Positions 52,303 to 61,510 are shown, counted from the stretch's first letter. The stretch is DNA of 64,000 bases from Streptomyces sp. L-9-10 (GCF_004151105.1 NZ_PHRF01000064.1:210208-274207), one strand, 5' to 3'. Made by a program: numbers and translations. Notes: generated from the letters alone by a model not told the origin.

Positions 52303-53421
52303 TCAGCAATGAGAATCGTGAACAGTCTCCGCCGGCAGGAGGAGATGGACGTCCCCGAACTCGTGCCAGAGGTAGAGCCCGCGCAGCGCCTCCTCGTATC
52401 CCCTGGTCAGAGCCGCCCGCCCGGCGATCGCCGCCAGCATCAGCAGATGTGAGGCCTCCGGTTCGTGCAGCCCGGTCAGCAGCCCGTCCACCACCCGCAC
52501 CCCGCGCCGGGGCGTGATCACCAGATCCGTCCAGCCGGAGGCCGCCCGCACCACCCCGTCCGGTCCCGCCGCGGACTCCAGGGCCCGCACGGCCGTCGTC
52601 CCGACCGCGATGATCCGGCGCCCGTCCGCCGCCGCGGCGTTCACCAGCCGGGCCGTGCTCCGCGGCACCTCGAAGCGCTCCGGGTACGGCGGCTCGTGCG
52701 CCTCCGCCGACGCCACCCCCGTATGGAGCGTGAGCGGCGCGAACCGCACACCCCGGCTCCTCAGCTCCGCCACCAGCCGCGCGGTGAAGGGCCGCCCCGC
52801 GCTCGGCATCTCCGCGGAGCCCGCTCCGTCGGGCGAGGGGCGCGCGAAGACCGTCTGGTACGCGGAGAGCGGCTGGTCCCGCTCCGTGTACCCGTACCGG
52901 ATCGGCCGGCCGTAGCGGCGCAGCAGTCCCGGCACGTCCGCGGGGGAGACCCACGCCCCGTGGTGGTCGGTGGAGACCCGCGCCCACCACAGCCGGGACC
53001 CCCCGGGGGCCAGCGGCTCGTCCAGTACGAGGTGGACGCCGCCCGGCAGCCGGACCACCGCCCCCGCCGGGCCCCCGGCGCGCGGCAGCGTGGTCCCCGC
53101 GCCGTCGTCCCGCCGTGGCGTGCGCAGCTCGACCGCCCACCGGCCGTCGTCACCCCGCGTCGAGAAGTGCACGACGATCCGTTCCCCGCCAGGATCGGGA
53201 CCCAGCCGCCCGCTGACGGCCGCCGGCAGCGTCGCCGACGTATTGACGACCAGCACGTCCCCGGCCCGCAGCTGCCCCGGCAGCTCCCGGAAGGTGTGGT
53301 GCGTGACGCTCGTCCCCCGGGAGACCAGCAGCCGTACGTCGTCCCTGCCCGACCCGCGCTGCTCCGCCGGGACCCGCGCCGACAGCTCCTCGGGCACCCG
53401 CAGCGCCGGCAGGACGCTCAC
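52303..53421 (-). CDS. queA: Divergent QueA-like S-adenosylmethionine:tRNA ribosyltransferase-isomerase
   Basis: A 372-residue protein that follows QueA over its length: LPALRVPEELSARVP, FRELPGQLRAGDVLVVNTSATLPA, SAYQTVFARP, LTLHTGVASAEAHEPPYPERFEV, RRIIAVGTTAVRALESAA, GLHEPEASHLLMLAAIAG and GYLWHEFGDVHLLL-like end. However the usual LNDTRVIPAR motif reads VNTSATLPAA and the PTAGLHFT motif reads PSAGRPFT. QueA makes epoxyqueuosine in tRNA; no other que gene is in view. GTG 53421 overlaps the SDR stop by four bases, so it is coupled to an SDR. Confidence 0.82.
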   Translation of the reverse strand: MSVLPALRVPEELSARVPAEQRGSGRDDVRLLVSRGTSVTHHTFRELPGQLRAGDVLVVNTSATLPAAVSGRLGPDPGGERIVVHFSTRGDDGRWAVELRTPRRDDGAGTTLPRAGGPAGAVVRLPGGVHLVLDEPLAPGGSRLWWARVSTDHHGAWVSPADVPGLLRRYGRPIRYGYTERDQPLSAYQTVFARPSPDGAGSAEMPSAGRPFTARLVAELRSRGVRFAPLTLHTGVASAEAHEPPYPERFEVPRSTARLVNAAAADGRRIIAVGTTAVRALESAAGPDGVVRAASGWTDLVITPRRGVRVVDGLLTGLHEPEASHLLMLAAIAGRAALTRGYEEALRGLYLWHEFGDVHLLLPAETVHDSHC

Positions 53422-54113
53422 CTCGTCTCCAGCAGTGAGGGGGCCGCGTACCGGCCGCTGGCCGGGCGCCGCTCCAGCAGCCGCAGGAAGCCGGGCACCA
53501 CCGACGCCGGCTCGGGGCGCGGGTCCCGGTCGTCCGGTACGGCCGCCGCGTACAGATCCGTGCCCATGTCGCCCGGGTCCACCGTCCACACCCGCAGCTC
53601 CGGTTCCTCGACCGCGAGCACGGCGGCGAGATGGTCCAGCGCCGCCTTGGACGCGCCGTACCCGCCCCAGGTCTCGTACGCTTCCGCCGCCGCGTCGGAA
53701 CTCACCGTGATCACCGCGCCCGCCGTACCGGTCCGCAGCAGTGGCAGCGCCAACTGGACCAGCCCCAGCGCCGCCACCACATTGGTCTCCAGCGCCGACC
53801 GCAGCCCGTCGAGCGGCAGGGCGTCCAGCCGTACCAGCGGCTCGGCACCCAGCGCGCTGGCGTTGCTCACCACCAGATCGAGCGCCCCCAGCTCCGCCGC
53901 CGCGGCCACCAGATCCTCGCGGTGCCCGGCGTCCGTGACATCCCCGGCGAACGCCGCCACCCGCGTCCCGTGCGCCCTGACCTCGGTGGCCGTCTCGTCC
54001 AGTACGCGCGCGGTCCTGGCGTCGAGCACCAGATCCCAGCCGCGCCGGGCCAGCGCGTCGGCCAGCGCGCGCCCCAGTCCCCTGGAAGCCCCGGTGATGA
54101 TCGCTACCGGCAT
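53418..54113 (-). CDS. SDR family oxidoreductase upstream of queA
   Basis: Classical SDR of 231 residues with ITGASRGLGRALAD, SNASALG (NAG variant), the Ser in TVSSDAAAEAYETWGGYGASKAALDHLAAVLA (YxxxK intact) and a final PGDMGTDLYAA. The C-terminus LLERRPASGRYAAPSLLETR links straight into queA by a GTGA overlap, implying coupled expression. ATG 54113 follows GAAGGAG. Its substrate is unknown; a role with the QueA-like protein is inferred from coupling only. Confidence 0.87.
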   Translation of the reverse strand: MPVAIITGASRGLGRALADALARRGWDLVLDARTARVLDETATEVRAHGTRVAAFAGDVTDAGHREDLVAAAAELGALDLVVSNASALGAEPLVRLDALPLDGLRSALETNVVAALGLVQLALPLLRTGTAGAVITVSSDAAAEAYETWGGYGASKAALDHLAAVLAVEEPELRVWTVDPGDMGTDLYAAAVPDDRDPRPEPASVVPGFLRLLERRPASGRYAAPSLLETR

Positions 54114-54318
54114 GATGTCCGCTCCTTCTCCCGACGCCCGTTCCCGCCTGACGAGCCCAACGTAGGAAAGGGGACGGCCCCGGCGCCTCGTGCGCCGGGA
54201 CCGTCCCACAAGGGCACTTCGTCCTACGCCCGGCACCACAGGACCTAGGCCATCAGCCCTGGTCGGAGCCGATCCCGGGGCCGATACGGTCCGCCCCGCC
54301 CGCCGGTACGGTGAAGCC

Positions 54319-55464
54319 ATGAGCCACCGACCCCGCTCCGGCCTCGCCGCCGTGAGCACCGCACTCCTCGCGATGAGCAGGCATCTGGAGGTCCGCGACG
54401 TCCTGAAGACGATCGTCGCCTCGGCCCGCGAACTGCTCGACGCCGAGTACGCGGCGCTCGGTGTGCCGGACGATCACGGCGGCTTCGCCCAGTTCGTCGT
54501 GGACGGCGTCAGCGACGAGCAGTGGAAGGCGATCGGCCCGCTGCCGCGCCAGCACGGGATCCTCGCCGCGATGCTCCACGAGGAGAAGGCCGAGCGGCTC
54601 GCCGACGTACGCGAGGACCCGCGCTTCGAGGGCTGGCCCTCCGCCCACCCCGACCTGTCGGACTTCCTGGGGCTGCCGGTCAAGGACGGCGACGAGACCA
54701 TCGCCGCGCTCTTCCTCGCCAACAAGCGCTGCCCCCGGCAGGGCGGCGGCTGCGGATTCACCGAGGAGGACGAGGAACTCCTCTCGATCCTCGCCCAGCA
54801 CGCCGCGATCGCCCTCACCAACGCCCGCCTGTACGAGCGCAGCCGCGAACTCACCATCGCCGAGGAGCGCTCGCGCCTCGCGCACGAGCTCCACGACGCC
54901 GTCAGCCAGAAACTCTTCTCGCTGCGGCTGACGGCCCAGGCCGCGACGGCCCTGGTGGACCGTGATCCGGACCGGGCCAAGGGCGAGCTCCAGCAGGTCG
55001 CCGCGCTCGCCGCCGAGGCCGCGGACGAACTGCGCGCCGCGGTCGTCGAGCTGCGCCCGGCAGCCCTTGACGAGGACGGTCTGGTCAATACGCTCCGTAC
55101 CCAGATCCAGGTCCTCGACCGGGCCCACTCCGCGCGGGTCAGCTTCGACACCCGCGGGATACGGGCGCTGCCCGCCGCCCAGGAGGAGGCGCTGCTGCGG
55201 GTGGCTCAGGAGGCGCTGCACAACGCGCTGCGCCACTCCGGCGGCGACCGCGTCGAGGTCACCCTCGCCCGCCGCGGCCAGGGCGCGGTCCTCGGCATCA
55301 CCGACAACGGCACGGGCTTCGAACCCCGTGCGGTGCGCCGGGCCGGCCGTCATCTGGGGCTGGTCTCGATGCGCGACCGGGCGAGCGGTGTGGGCGGCAG
55401 ACTCAGGGTGATATCGGCGCCCGGCCAGGGCACCACGATCGAGATGGAGGTGCCCGGTGGCTGA
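54319..55464 (+). CDS. GAF-domain sensor histidine kinase (NarL/DesK class)
   Basis: Soluble kinase of 381 residues. The GAF domain lies at about 20-170 (VRDVLKTIVASARELLDAEYAALGVPD, LGLPVKDGDETIAALFLANK) and the HisKA_3 domain has the phospho-acceptor in SRLAHELHDAVSQKL near residue 193. The HATPase_c domain shows RVAQEALHNALRHSG (N box), ITDNGTGFEP (G1) and LGLVSMRDRA (G2). The GAF carries Cys in NKRCPRQGGGCGFTEED. No TM segment, so it senses a cytosolic signal. It overlaps its regulator gene by 8 bases. Confidence 0.93.
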   Translation: MSHRPRSGLAAVSTALLAMSRHLEVRDVLKTIVASARELLDAEYAALGVPDDHGGFAQFVVDGVSDEQWKAIGPLPRQHGILAAMLHEEKAERLADVREDPRFEGWPSAHPDLSDFLGLPVKDGDETIAALFLANKRCPRQGGGCGFTEEDEELLSILAQHAAIALTNARLYERSRELTIAEERSRLAHELHDAVSQKLFSLRLTAQAATALVDRDPDRAKGELQQVAALAAEAADELRAAVVELRPAALDEDGLVNTLRTQIQVLDRAHSARVSFDTRGIRALPAAQEEALLRVAQEALHNALRHSGGDRVEVTLARRGQGAVLGITDNGTGFEPRAVRRAGRHLGLVSMRDRASGVGGRLRVISAPGQGTTIEMEVPGG

Positions 55465-56155
55465 ACAGGAGAAGGGCGGCGCGGAGCGCTTCGCCGGAAG
55501 GGCGGTGGCGGATGACGGGCGGGCCATCCGCGTGCTGCTGGTGGACGACCACCAGGTGGTCAGGCGCGGACTGCGGACGTTCCTGGAGATCCAGGACGAC
55601 ATCCGGGTCGTGGGCGAGGCGTCCGACGGCGCCGAGGGCATCGCCCGCGCCGAGGAACTCCGCCCCGATGTCGTGCTGATGGACATCAAGATGCCGGGCA
55701 CCGACGGCATCGAGGCACTTCGCAAGCTTCGTGAACTCGACAATCCGGCCAGGGTCCTGATCGTCACCAGCTTCACCGAACAGCGCACGGTGGTCCCCGC
55801 GCTGCGCGCCGGTGCCTCCGGTTACGTATACAAGGACATCGATCCCGAGGCGCTGGCCGGCGCGATCCGCTCCGTACACGCCGGGCACGTGCTGCTCCAG
55901 CCGGAGGTCGCGGGCGCGCTGCTGGCCCAGGACGAGCCGGGCGGTGGCCAGGGCAGGGGGACGTCCCTCACCGAGCGCGAGCGCGAGGTGCTGGGTCTGA
56001 TCGCCGACGGGCGCTCCAACCGGGAGATCGCCCGTGCGCTGGTGCTCTCGGAGAAGACCGTCAAGACACATGTCTCGAACATTCTGATGAAGCTGGACCT
56101 CTCGGACCGTACGCAGGCGGCCCTCTGGGCCGTGCGACACGGGGTCGCGGGCTGA
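55457..56155 (+). CDS. LuxR/NarL-type response regulator
   Basis: A 232-residue partner of the preceding kinase. The receiver domain has the acidic pair in LLVDDHQVVRRG, phospho-Asp in VVLMDIKMPGTDG near 76, Thr in IVTSFTE and Lys in YVYKDIDPEAL. The C-terminal LuxR HTH is TEREREVLGLIADGRSNREIARALVLSEKTVKTHVSNILMKLDL. GTG 55457 lies inside the kinase gene. The next gene downstream is chpE, which may be a target, though only proximity suggests this. Confidence 0.94.
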   Translation: MAEQEKGGAERFAGRAVADDGRAIRVLLVDDHQVVRRGLRTFLEIQDDIRVVGEASDGAEGIARAEELRPDVVLMDIKMPGTDGIEALRKLRELDNPARVLIVTSFTEQRTVVPALRAGASGYVYKDIDPEALAGAIRSVHAGHVLLQPEVAGALLAQDEPGGGQGRGTSLTEREREVLGLIADGRSNREIARALVLSEKTVKTHVSNILMKLDLSDRTQAALWAVRHGVAG

Positions 56156-56272
56156 GAGCACACACGGCCCGGCGAATCGGACGATCGTACTCCGGTCTGA
56201 GTATTCATACCGTCGGGTGTATGTCACCCACACGGCGCATCCTGATCGTCTTTCGCGCGTTCTTCATGGCGT

Positions 56273-56289
56273 GCGGCGGCTACCGCCGC
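56273..56289 (+). promoter_or_regulatory. Small hairpin in the chpE leader
   Basis: GCGGCGG (56273-56279) and CCGCCGC (56283-56289) pair perfectly around CTA, 32 bases before the chpE start and ahead of its AAGGA ribosome site. It may stabilise the message or act as a leader element. Confidence 0.4.
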
Positions 56290-56320
56290 TGTTGTTGATC
56301 ACACGATTAAGGAACATCCC

Positions 56321-56569
56321 ATGAAGGTTGCCAAGAAGGCCGCCCTGGTCATCGTCACCGCCGGTCTCGCGGCGGGTGCCTCCGCCGGAGCCGCGTCCGC
56401 CACCGAGGGCGGCGCCCACGCCACCGGCGTGGCGCAGCACTCCCCGGGTGTCGGCTCCGGCAACGCGGTCCAGGTCCCGGTGCACGTCCCGGTGAACCTC
56501 ACCGGCAACACGGTGAACGTGATCGGTCTGCTGAACCCGGCGCTCGGCAACGCCTCGGTCAACCACTGA
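56321..56569 (+). CDS. chpE: Short chaplin ChpE
   Basis: Secreted amphipathic protein of 82 residues that coats aerial hyphae and spores. The signal peptide is KKAALVIVTAGLAAGASAGAASA (cut near residue 27). The mature part is one chaplin domain: HSPGVGSGNAVQVPVHVPVNLTGNTVNVIGLLNPALGNASVNH. The two Cys that most chaplins carry (VCGNT, NVC) read LTGNT and NAS, as in S. coelicolor ChpE, the essential cysteine-free short chaplin. There is no sorting signal. It has an excellent terminator, and the sequence and location match ChpE by recall. Confidence 0.92.
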   Translation: MKVAKKAALVIVTAGLAAGASAGAASATEGGAHATGVAQHSPGVGSGNAVQVPVHVPVNLTGNTVNVIGLLNPALGNASVNH

Positions 56570-56584
56570 CGCGTCGCGTCACGT

Positions 56585-56642
56585 GCCGCCGAGGCCCGGT
56601 GACCCCCTGGCGGGTGGGTTCCGGGGCCTCGGCGGCCTTTTT
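56585..56642 (+). terminator. Intrinsic terminator of chpE with T-tract
   Basis: GCCGCCGAGGCCC (56585-56597) pairs perfectly with GGGCCTCGGCGGC (56624-56636) and is followed by CTTTTTT. This is a textbook intrinsic terminator, rarer in high-GC genomes, and also lies between convergent genes. Confidence 0.93.
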
Positions 56643-56660
56643 CGCGCAGCACCCCGGGAT

Positions 56661-57458
56661 TCAGGAAACGGGCGGCATACCCCGCTCCCGCTCCTCCACA
56701 TACGCGTTGTAGGACGCCACCAGCGCCCGCCGCGCGCACCGCTCCACCGGCCGCAGCGCCTCACCCCGCGCCGCCATCTCCGACGCGCTCACCGCGCCGC
56801 CGTGCCCGTGCTCGTACGCCAGCGAGACCAGCAGCCCGATCCGCTGCGCCAGTTCGAGCACCCGTACCGCCCGCGGCGGATAGCCGGGCGCCAGCACCTC
56901 GCGTCCCCGCTCCGACCGTGCCCGGTACGCGTCGAGCGCCGCCTCCGCCACCGGCCCGGACGCCGCCACATCCAGCCGCGAGAGCACCTCGGTCGCCTCG
57001 CGCAGCGCCTCCGCCAGCTCGCGTTCCGCCTCGCCCAGCGAGGGCACGTCCGCCGGCGGTGCCTCCCGTACCGGCAGACAGTGCCAGAGGACCTCGACAT
57101 GCTGGTCCCCGTCCGGGCCCGCAGCGGAGACCTCGGGGACCAGTCCGTACGGCGCCCCGGCCGCGATCACCGCCTCCTCGGCCTCCAGCGCACGGGCGTT
57201 GAACTCCGGCGGGCCGCTGAGCCCCAGCGGATGGCCGGGCGCCGGAAGCGCGATGCGGTACCCGGTCACCCCGAGCGCCCGCAGCCGGCCCAGCGCCAGC
57301 GTGAGCCCGACAGGACCGGCCTCACCGGGCAGCCCTTCCACCCGGTGTACGGCGTCGTCGCCGACCACGGCGATCACGGCGTCGTCCGGCGATACAAACC
57401 CGGCCAAAAGGGCATTTCCCCATGCGGCCAGCAGTCCTGAGCGTGGTTGCGAAAGCAT
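56661..57458 (-). CDS. Conserved actinobacterial protein, unknown function
   Basis: A 265-residue soluble protein without TM segments. It starts MLSQPRSGLLAAWGNALLAGFVSPDDAVIAVVGDDAVHRVEGLPGE and continues with LGRLRALGVTGYRIALPAPGHPLGLSGPPEFNARALEAEEAVIA. The C-terminal helical part has AYRARSERGREVLAPGYPPRAVRVLELAQRIGLLV and VERCARRALVASYNAYVEERE. I do not recognise a fold with confidence. It is convergent with chpE and divergent from the ABC ATPase gene, with a weak ribosome site at ATG 57458. Confidence 0.78.
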   Translation of the reverse strand: MLSQPRSGLLAAWGNALLAGFVSPDDAVIAVVGDDAVHRVEGLPGEAGPVGLTLALGRLRALGVTGYRIALPAPGHPLGLSGPPEFNARALEAEEAVIAAGAPYGLVPEVSAAGPDGDQHVEVLWHCLPVREAPPADVPSLGEAERELAEALREATEVLSRLDVAASGPVAEAALDAYRARSERGREVLAPGYPPRAVRVLELAQRIGLLVSLAYEHGHGGAVSASEMAARGEALRPVERCARRALVASYNAYVEERERGMPPVS

Positions 57459-57584
57459 GGCACCAGCGTAGGGAACGGACCTCACGGCCGGACCCCCCGA
57501 CGGGTGGCGTAGGTTTTCCTTGGGGGCCGCGCCTACAGGCGCAACCGAAACCTCAAGACGATTGCATGGGGAGACAACGCGCTC

Positions 57585-58376
<792 letters not shown>

Positions 58377-58455
58377 CGTCCGGCCGGTCAACTACTCTCA
58401 GCTGACCGGATATCACCCCTGTCGGGACAGGGACCCCCGCCCCTACCATGACCAT

Positions 58456-58884
58456 GTGGAAATCGACGCATGGGTGTGGTGGCTGATCGGTGCCGTCGGA
58501 CTGGGCATTCCGCTCGTCATAACGGCGATGCCCGAATTCGGCATGTTCTCGGCCGGAGCGGTCGCCGGAGCCGTCACGGCGGCGCTCGGTGGCGGAGTCG
58601 TGGCCCAAGTCCTCGTATTCGTCGTGGTGTCCGTCGCGCTCGTCGCCGTCGTACGCCCCTACGCGGCCCGGCAGCGTGGCGCGAGCCCCGGCTCGGCCAC
58701 CGGCATCGACGCGCTGAGAGGCCGTCAGGCCGAAGTACTGGAACGGGTCGACGGCAGAGGTGGCCGGATCAAGCTGGCCGGTGAGGTCTGGTCGGCCCGC
58801 GCCTACGACGAGCGAGCCGCGTTCGAACCCGGTCAACAGGTCGATGTGGTCGAGATCGACGGAGCCACAGCCGTGGTGATGTGA
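58456..58884 (+). CDS. NfeD family membrane protein
   Basis: A 142-residue short NfeD: two or three TM helices (WVWWLIGAVGLGIPLVITAM, MFSAGAVAGAVTAALGGGVVAQVLVFVVVSVALVAVV) and a C-terminal OB-fold domain (ALRGRQAEVLERVDGRGGRIKLAGEVWSARAYDERAAFEPGQQVDVVEIDGATAVVM). It is paired with an SPFH gene 90 bases downstream, the classic NfeD-stomatin arrangement that organises membrane microdomains. GTG 58456 is the start used. Confidence 0.92.
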   Translation: MEIDAWVWWLIGAVGLGIPLVITAMPEFGMFSAGAVAGAVTAALGGGVVAQVLVFVVVSVALVAVVRPYAARQRGASPGSATGIDALRGRQAEVLERVDGRGGRIKLAGEVWSARAYDERAAFEPGQQVDVVEIDGATAVVM

Positions 58885-58974
58885 GCCAACCCGGCCGAAC
58901 GGTAAGCAAGTACGCCCGCGGTCTGAGAAACTCGATCATCAGAACATCCGGCAGCGAAGGGCCCGAGGAACGCG

Positions 58975-59904
58975 ATGCCATCAATCATCATCGTCCTGGT
59001 CATCCTGGTGGTGCTTGTATTCATCGCCCTGATCAAGACGATCCAGGTCATCCCGCAGGCAAGCGCCGCCATCGTGGAGCGGTTCGGCCGCTACACGCGA
59101 ACTCTCAACGCGGGCCTGAACATCGTCGTCCCGTTCATCGACTCGATCCGCAACCGGATCGACCTCCGTGAACAGGTCGTCCCCTTCCCGCCCCAACCGG
59201 TGATCACCCAGGACAACCTGGTCGTCAACATCGACACCGTCATCTACTACCAGGTGACCGACGCCCGCGCCGCGACCTACGAAGTCGCCAGCTATATCCA
59301 GGCGATCGAGCAGCTCACCGTCACCACCCTGCGCAACATCATCGGTGGCATGGACCTGGAGCGGACCCTCACCTCCCGCGAGGAGATCAACGCGGCCCTG
59401 CGCGGCGTCCTCGACGAGGCCACCGGCAAGTGGGGCATCCGCGTCAACCGCGTCGAGCTGAAGGCGATCGAACCGCCGACCTCCATCCAGGACTCGATGG
59501 AGAAGCAGATGCGCGCCGACCGTGACAAGCGCGCCGCGATCCTCACCGCGGAGGGCATCCGCCAGTCGCAGATCCTCACCGCCGAGGGCGAGAAGCAGTC
59601 CGCGATCCTCCGCGCCGAGGGTGAGGCCAAGGCCGCCGCCCTGCGCGCCGAGGGCGAGGCCCAGGCGATCCGTACGGTCTTCGAGTCGATCCACGCGGGC
59701 GACCCCGACCAGAAGCTGCTCTCGTACCAGTACCTCCAGATGCTCCCCAAGATCGCCGAGGGCGACGCCAACAAGCTCTGGATCGTGCCCAGCGAGATCG
59801 GCGACGCCCTCAAGGGACTCAGCGGCGCCTTCGGCAACCTGGGCGGCGGCATGCCGGGCTTCGACACCGGCAAGGAGCGCAGGCAGGACCCCCCGCTGGA
59901 CTGA
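58975..59904 (+). CDS. SPFH/stomatin-like protein (band 7, QmcA type)
   Basis: A 309-residue protein with an N-terminal hydrophobic anchor (MPSIIIVLVILVVLVFIALIKTIQVIP), the SPFH domain (AAIVERFGRYTRTLNAGLNIVVPFIDSI to GIRVNRVELKAIEPP) and a helical Ala/Glu-rich C-terminal part. The last contains a repeated ILTAEG / ILRAEGE / ALRAEGE heptad-like series at about 190-235, a coiled coil for oligomer rings. It ends FDTGKERRQDPPLD. With NfeD it probably forms a membrane scaffold that may regulate proteases. Confidence 0.93.
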   Translation: MPSIIIVLVILVVLVFIALIKTIQVIPQASAAIVERFGRYTRTLNAGLNIVVPFIDSIRNRIDLREQVVPFPPQPVITQDNLVVNIDTVIYYQVTDARAATYEVASYIQAIEQLTVTTLRNIIGGMDLERTLTSREEINAALRGVLDEATGKWGIRVNRVELKAIEPPTSIQDSMEKQMRADRDKRAAILTAEGIRQSQILTAEGEKQSAILRAEGEAKAAALRAEGEAQAIRTVFESIHAGDPDQKLLSYQYLQMLPKIAEGDANKLWIVPSEIGDALKGLSGAFGNLGGGMPGFDTGKERRQDPPLD

Positions 59905-59966
59905 CCGCCCGGCCCCTTCGTGCATGATCGGTGCATCCAGCACCGATCGCCGGAGGGCAGCGCACC

Positions 59967-60743
59967 GTGACCACTTGGGAGATGCTCGCCGTATTCGTCG
60001 CGGGCGTCAGCGCCGGAACCATCAACACCATTGTCGGTTCCGGCACGCTGATCACCTTCCCCGTCCTGCTCGCGACGGGCCTCCCACCGGTCACCGCCAC
60101 GGTCTCCAACGCCCTTGGCCTGATACCCGGCTGCATCAGCGGAGCCATCGGCTACCGTGCCGAACTCACCGGCCAGCGGCGCCGCATACTGCGCCTGAGC
60201 GCCGCCGCGCTCGTCGGCGGGCTGGCAGGGGCCGCACTGCTGCTCGCACTGCCCTCGACGGCCTTCGAGACGATCGTGCCCGTCCTGGTCACCCTCGCCC
60301 TCGTCCTGATCATCCTCCAGCCCCGGCTGGCCCGGTCCGTCCAGGCCCGCCGTGCCAGGAAGGGCACCAGCGCGAGCCCCGACGGCGGCCCGCTCCTGTA
60401 CACCGGGATCCTGCTCGCCAGCGTCTACGGCGGCTACTTCACGGCGGCCCAGGGCATCATCTATCTCTCCCTGATGGGCATGCTGCTCGACGACACCATG
60501 CAGCGGCTGAACGCGGTGAAGAACGTCCTCGCCGCCGTCGTCAACACCGTCGCCGCGCTCTTCTTCCTCTTCGTCGCCGAGTTCGACTGGACAGCGGTCG
60601 TCCTCATCGCCGTCGGCTCCGCCATCGGCGGCCAGCTCGGCGCCAAGGTCGGCCGCAGACTGCCCCCGGTGGCGCTGCGCGCCCTGGTCGTCGCGGTCGG
60701 GGTCGTCGCCATCGTCCAGCTGCTGGTCCGCCGGTACGGGTGA
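59967..60743 (+). CDS. TauE/SafE family sulfite/organoanion exporter
   Basis: A 258-residue membrane protein with about eight TM helices in two repeats: GTINTIVGSGTLITFPVLLATGLPPVTATVSNALGLIPG in the first and GGYFTAAQGIIYLSLMGMLLDDTMQRLNAVKNVLAAVVN in the second, both typical of TauE/SafE. GTG 59967 has GGAGGGCAG upstream. Substrates in the family include sulfite, sulfoacetate and other anions; nothing nearby fixes it here. Confidence 0.88.
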   Translation: MTTWEMLAVFVAGVSAGTINTIVGSGTLITFPVLLATGLPPVTATVSNALGLIPGCISGAIGYRAELTGQRRRILRLSAAALVGGLAGAALLLALPSTAFETIVPVLVTLALVLIILQPRLARSVQARRARKGTSASPDGGPLLYTGILLASVYGGYFTAAQGIIYLSLMGMLLDDTMQRLNAVKNVLAAVVNTVAALFFLFVAEFDWTAVVLIAVGSAIGGQLGAKVGRRLPPVALRALVVAVGVVAIVQLLVRRYG

Positions 60744-60766
60744 CGGGCGGTACGGGCCTACGAGAC

Positions 60767-60797
60767 GAAGCCCGCTCCCGGACCGGGAACGGGCTTC
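60767..60797. terminator. Bidirectional hairpin between TauE and HNH genes
   Basis: GAAGCCCG-C-TCCCG (60767-60780) pairs with CGGGA-A-CGGGCTTC (60784-60797), 13 of 14 positions. It lies 24 and 49 bases from the two convergent stops. Confidence 0.85.
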
Positions 60798-60845
60798 CTA
60801 CGTGTGCTCGTGCTCGTATTCGTACGACGTCTGACGCGTCACGCG

Positions 60846-61358
60846 TTACGCGGCGGACTGGACCGCGGCCAGCCAGTGCGGCAGCTCCGAACGCTCGCCG
60901 GCCCGCAGGGACAGCAGCATCGCGTCCGCCGGGGACGGTACGAACGGCTGGTACAGCAACGGCATCCCCGCCTGCTCCGGCGTACGGTCGGCCTTGCGGT
61001 GATTGTCCTCGGCGCAGGAAGCGACCGTATTCAGCCAGCTGTCCGAACCACCCCGGGACCGCGGCACCACATGATCCACCGTCGTCGCGCGCCTGCCGCA
61101 GTACGCGCAACGATGCTGGTCCCGGACCAGCACCCCCCGCCTCGACCACGGAGCCTGTCTTCGGAACGGCACCCGTACGTACCGGCAGAGCCTGATCACC
61201 CGGGGGACCGGCAGCTCCACCGCGGCGGCACGCACACGGAGATCGGGATGAGCGTGTTCGACAACGGCCTTGTCCTGCAGCACCAGCACCACCGCACGGT
61301 TGAGCGTCACCGTCGACAGCGGCTCGAAGCTCGCATTCAGTACCAGCGTGTCCCGCAT
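60846..61358 (-). CDS. HNH endonuclease family protein
   Basis: A 170-residue protein with an N-terminal conserved section (TLVLNASFEPLSTVTLNRAVVLVLQDKAVV) found in the stand-alone HNH proteins of actinobacteria. The HNH core has the zinc Cys pair CAYCGRRATTVDHVVPRSRGGSDSWLNTVASCAEDNHRKADRTPEQAG (first His-Asn-His set H/N/H, with C..C ... C). It is probably a chromosomal DNA-processing enzyme rather than a mobile-element gene. ATG 61358 follows GAGGTGGGCGGG; upstream starts are possible. Confidence 0.88.
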   Translation of the reverse strand: MRDTLVLNASFEPLSTVTLNRAVVLVLQDKAVVEHAHPDLRVRAAAVELPVPRVIRLCRYVRVPFRRQAPWSRRGVLVRDQHRCAYCGRRATTVDHVVPRSRGGSDSWLNTVASCAEDNHRKADRTPEQAGMPLLYQPFVPSPADAMLLSLRAGERSELPHWLAAVQSAA

Positions 61359-61459
61359 CCCGCCCACCTCCCGTGTGCCGACCCGAGCCCCATCGGGAGG
61401 CGTCGGGCCTGGATCAACTCTGGCCGGGCACGCCGAGAGGGACAACACAATAAAAAATG

Positions 61460-61492
61460 CCCTGCCCTGATCTCTCCAAGACCAGGGCAGGG
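61460..61492 (-). terminator. U-tract terminator after the PEBP-like gene
   Basis: CCCTGCCCTG (61460-61469) pairs perfectly with CAGGGCAGGG (61483-61492). On the minus strand the stem is followed by CATTTTTTATTG, giving a proper U-tract. It is 18 bases after the stop of the gene at 61511, so the HNH gene needs its own promoter within 61359-61450. Confidence 0.92.
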
Positions 61493-61510
61493 TAAACAAA
61501 AGGAAAACGG

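Noticed and set aside
60846..61358. HNH protein as sign of a homing or mobile element
   Set aside because: The protein carries the conserved N-terminal part of chromosomal actinobacterial HNH proteins, has native codon use, and no repeats or transposition genes flank it.
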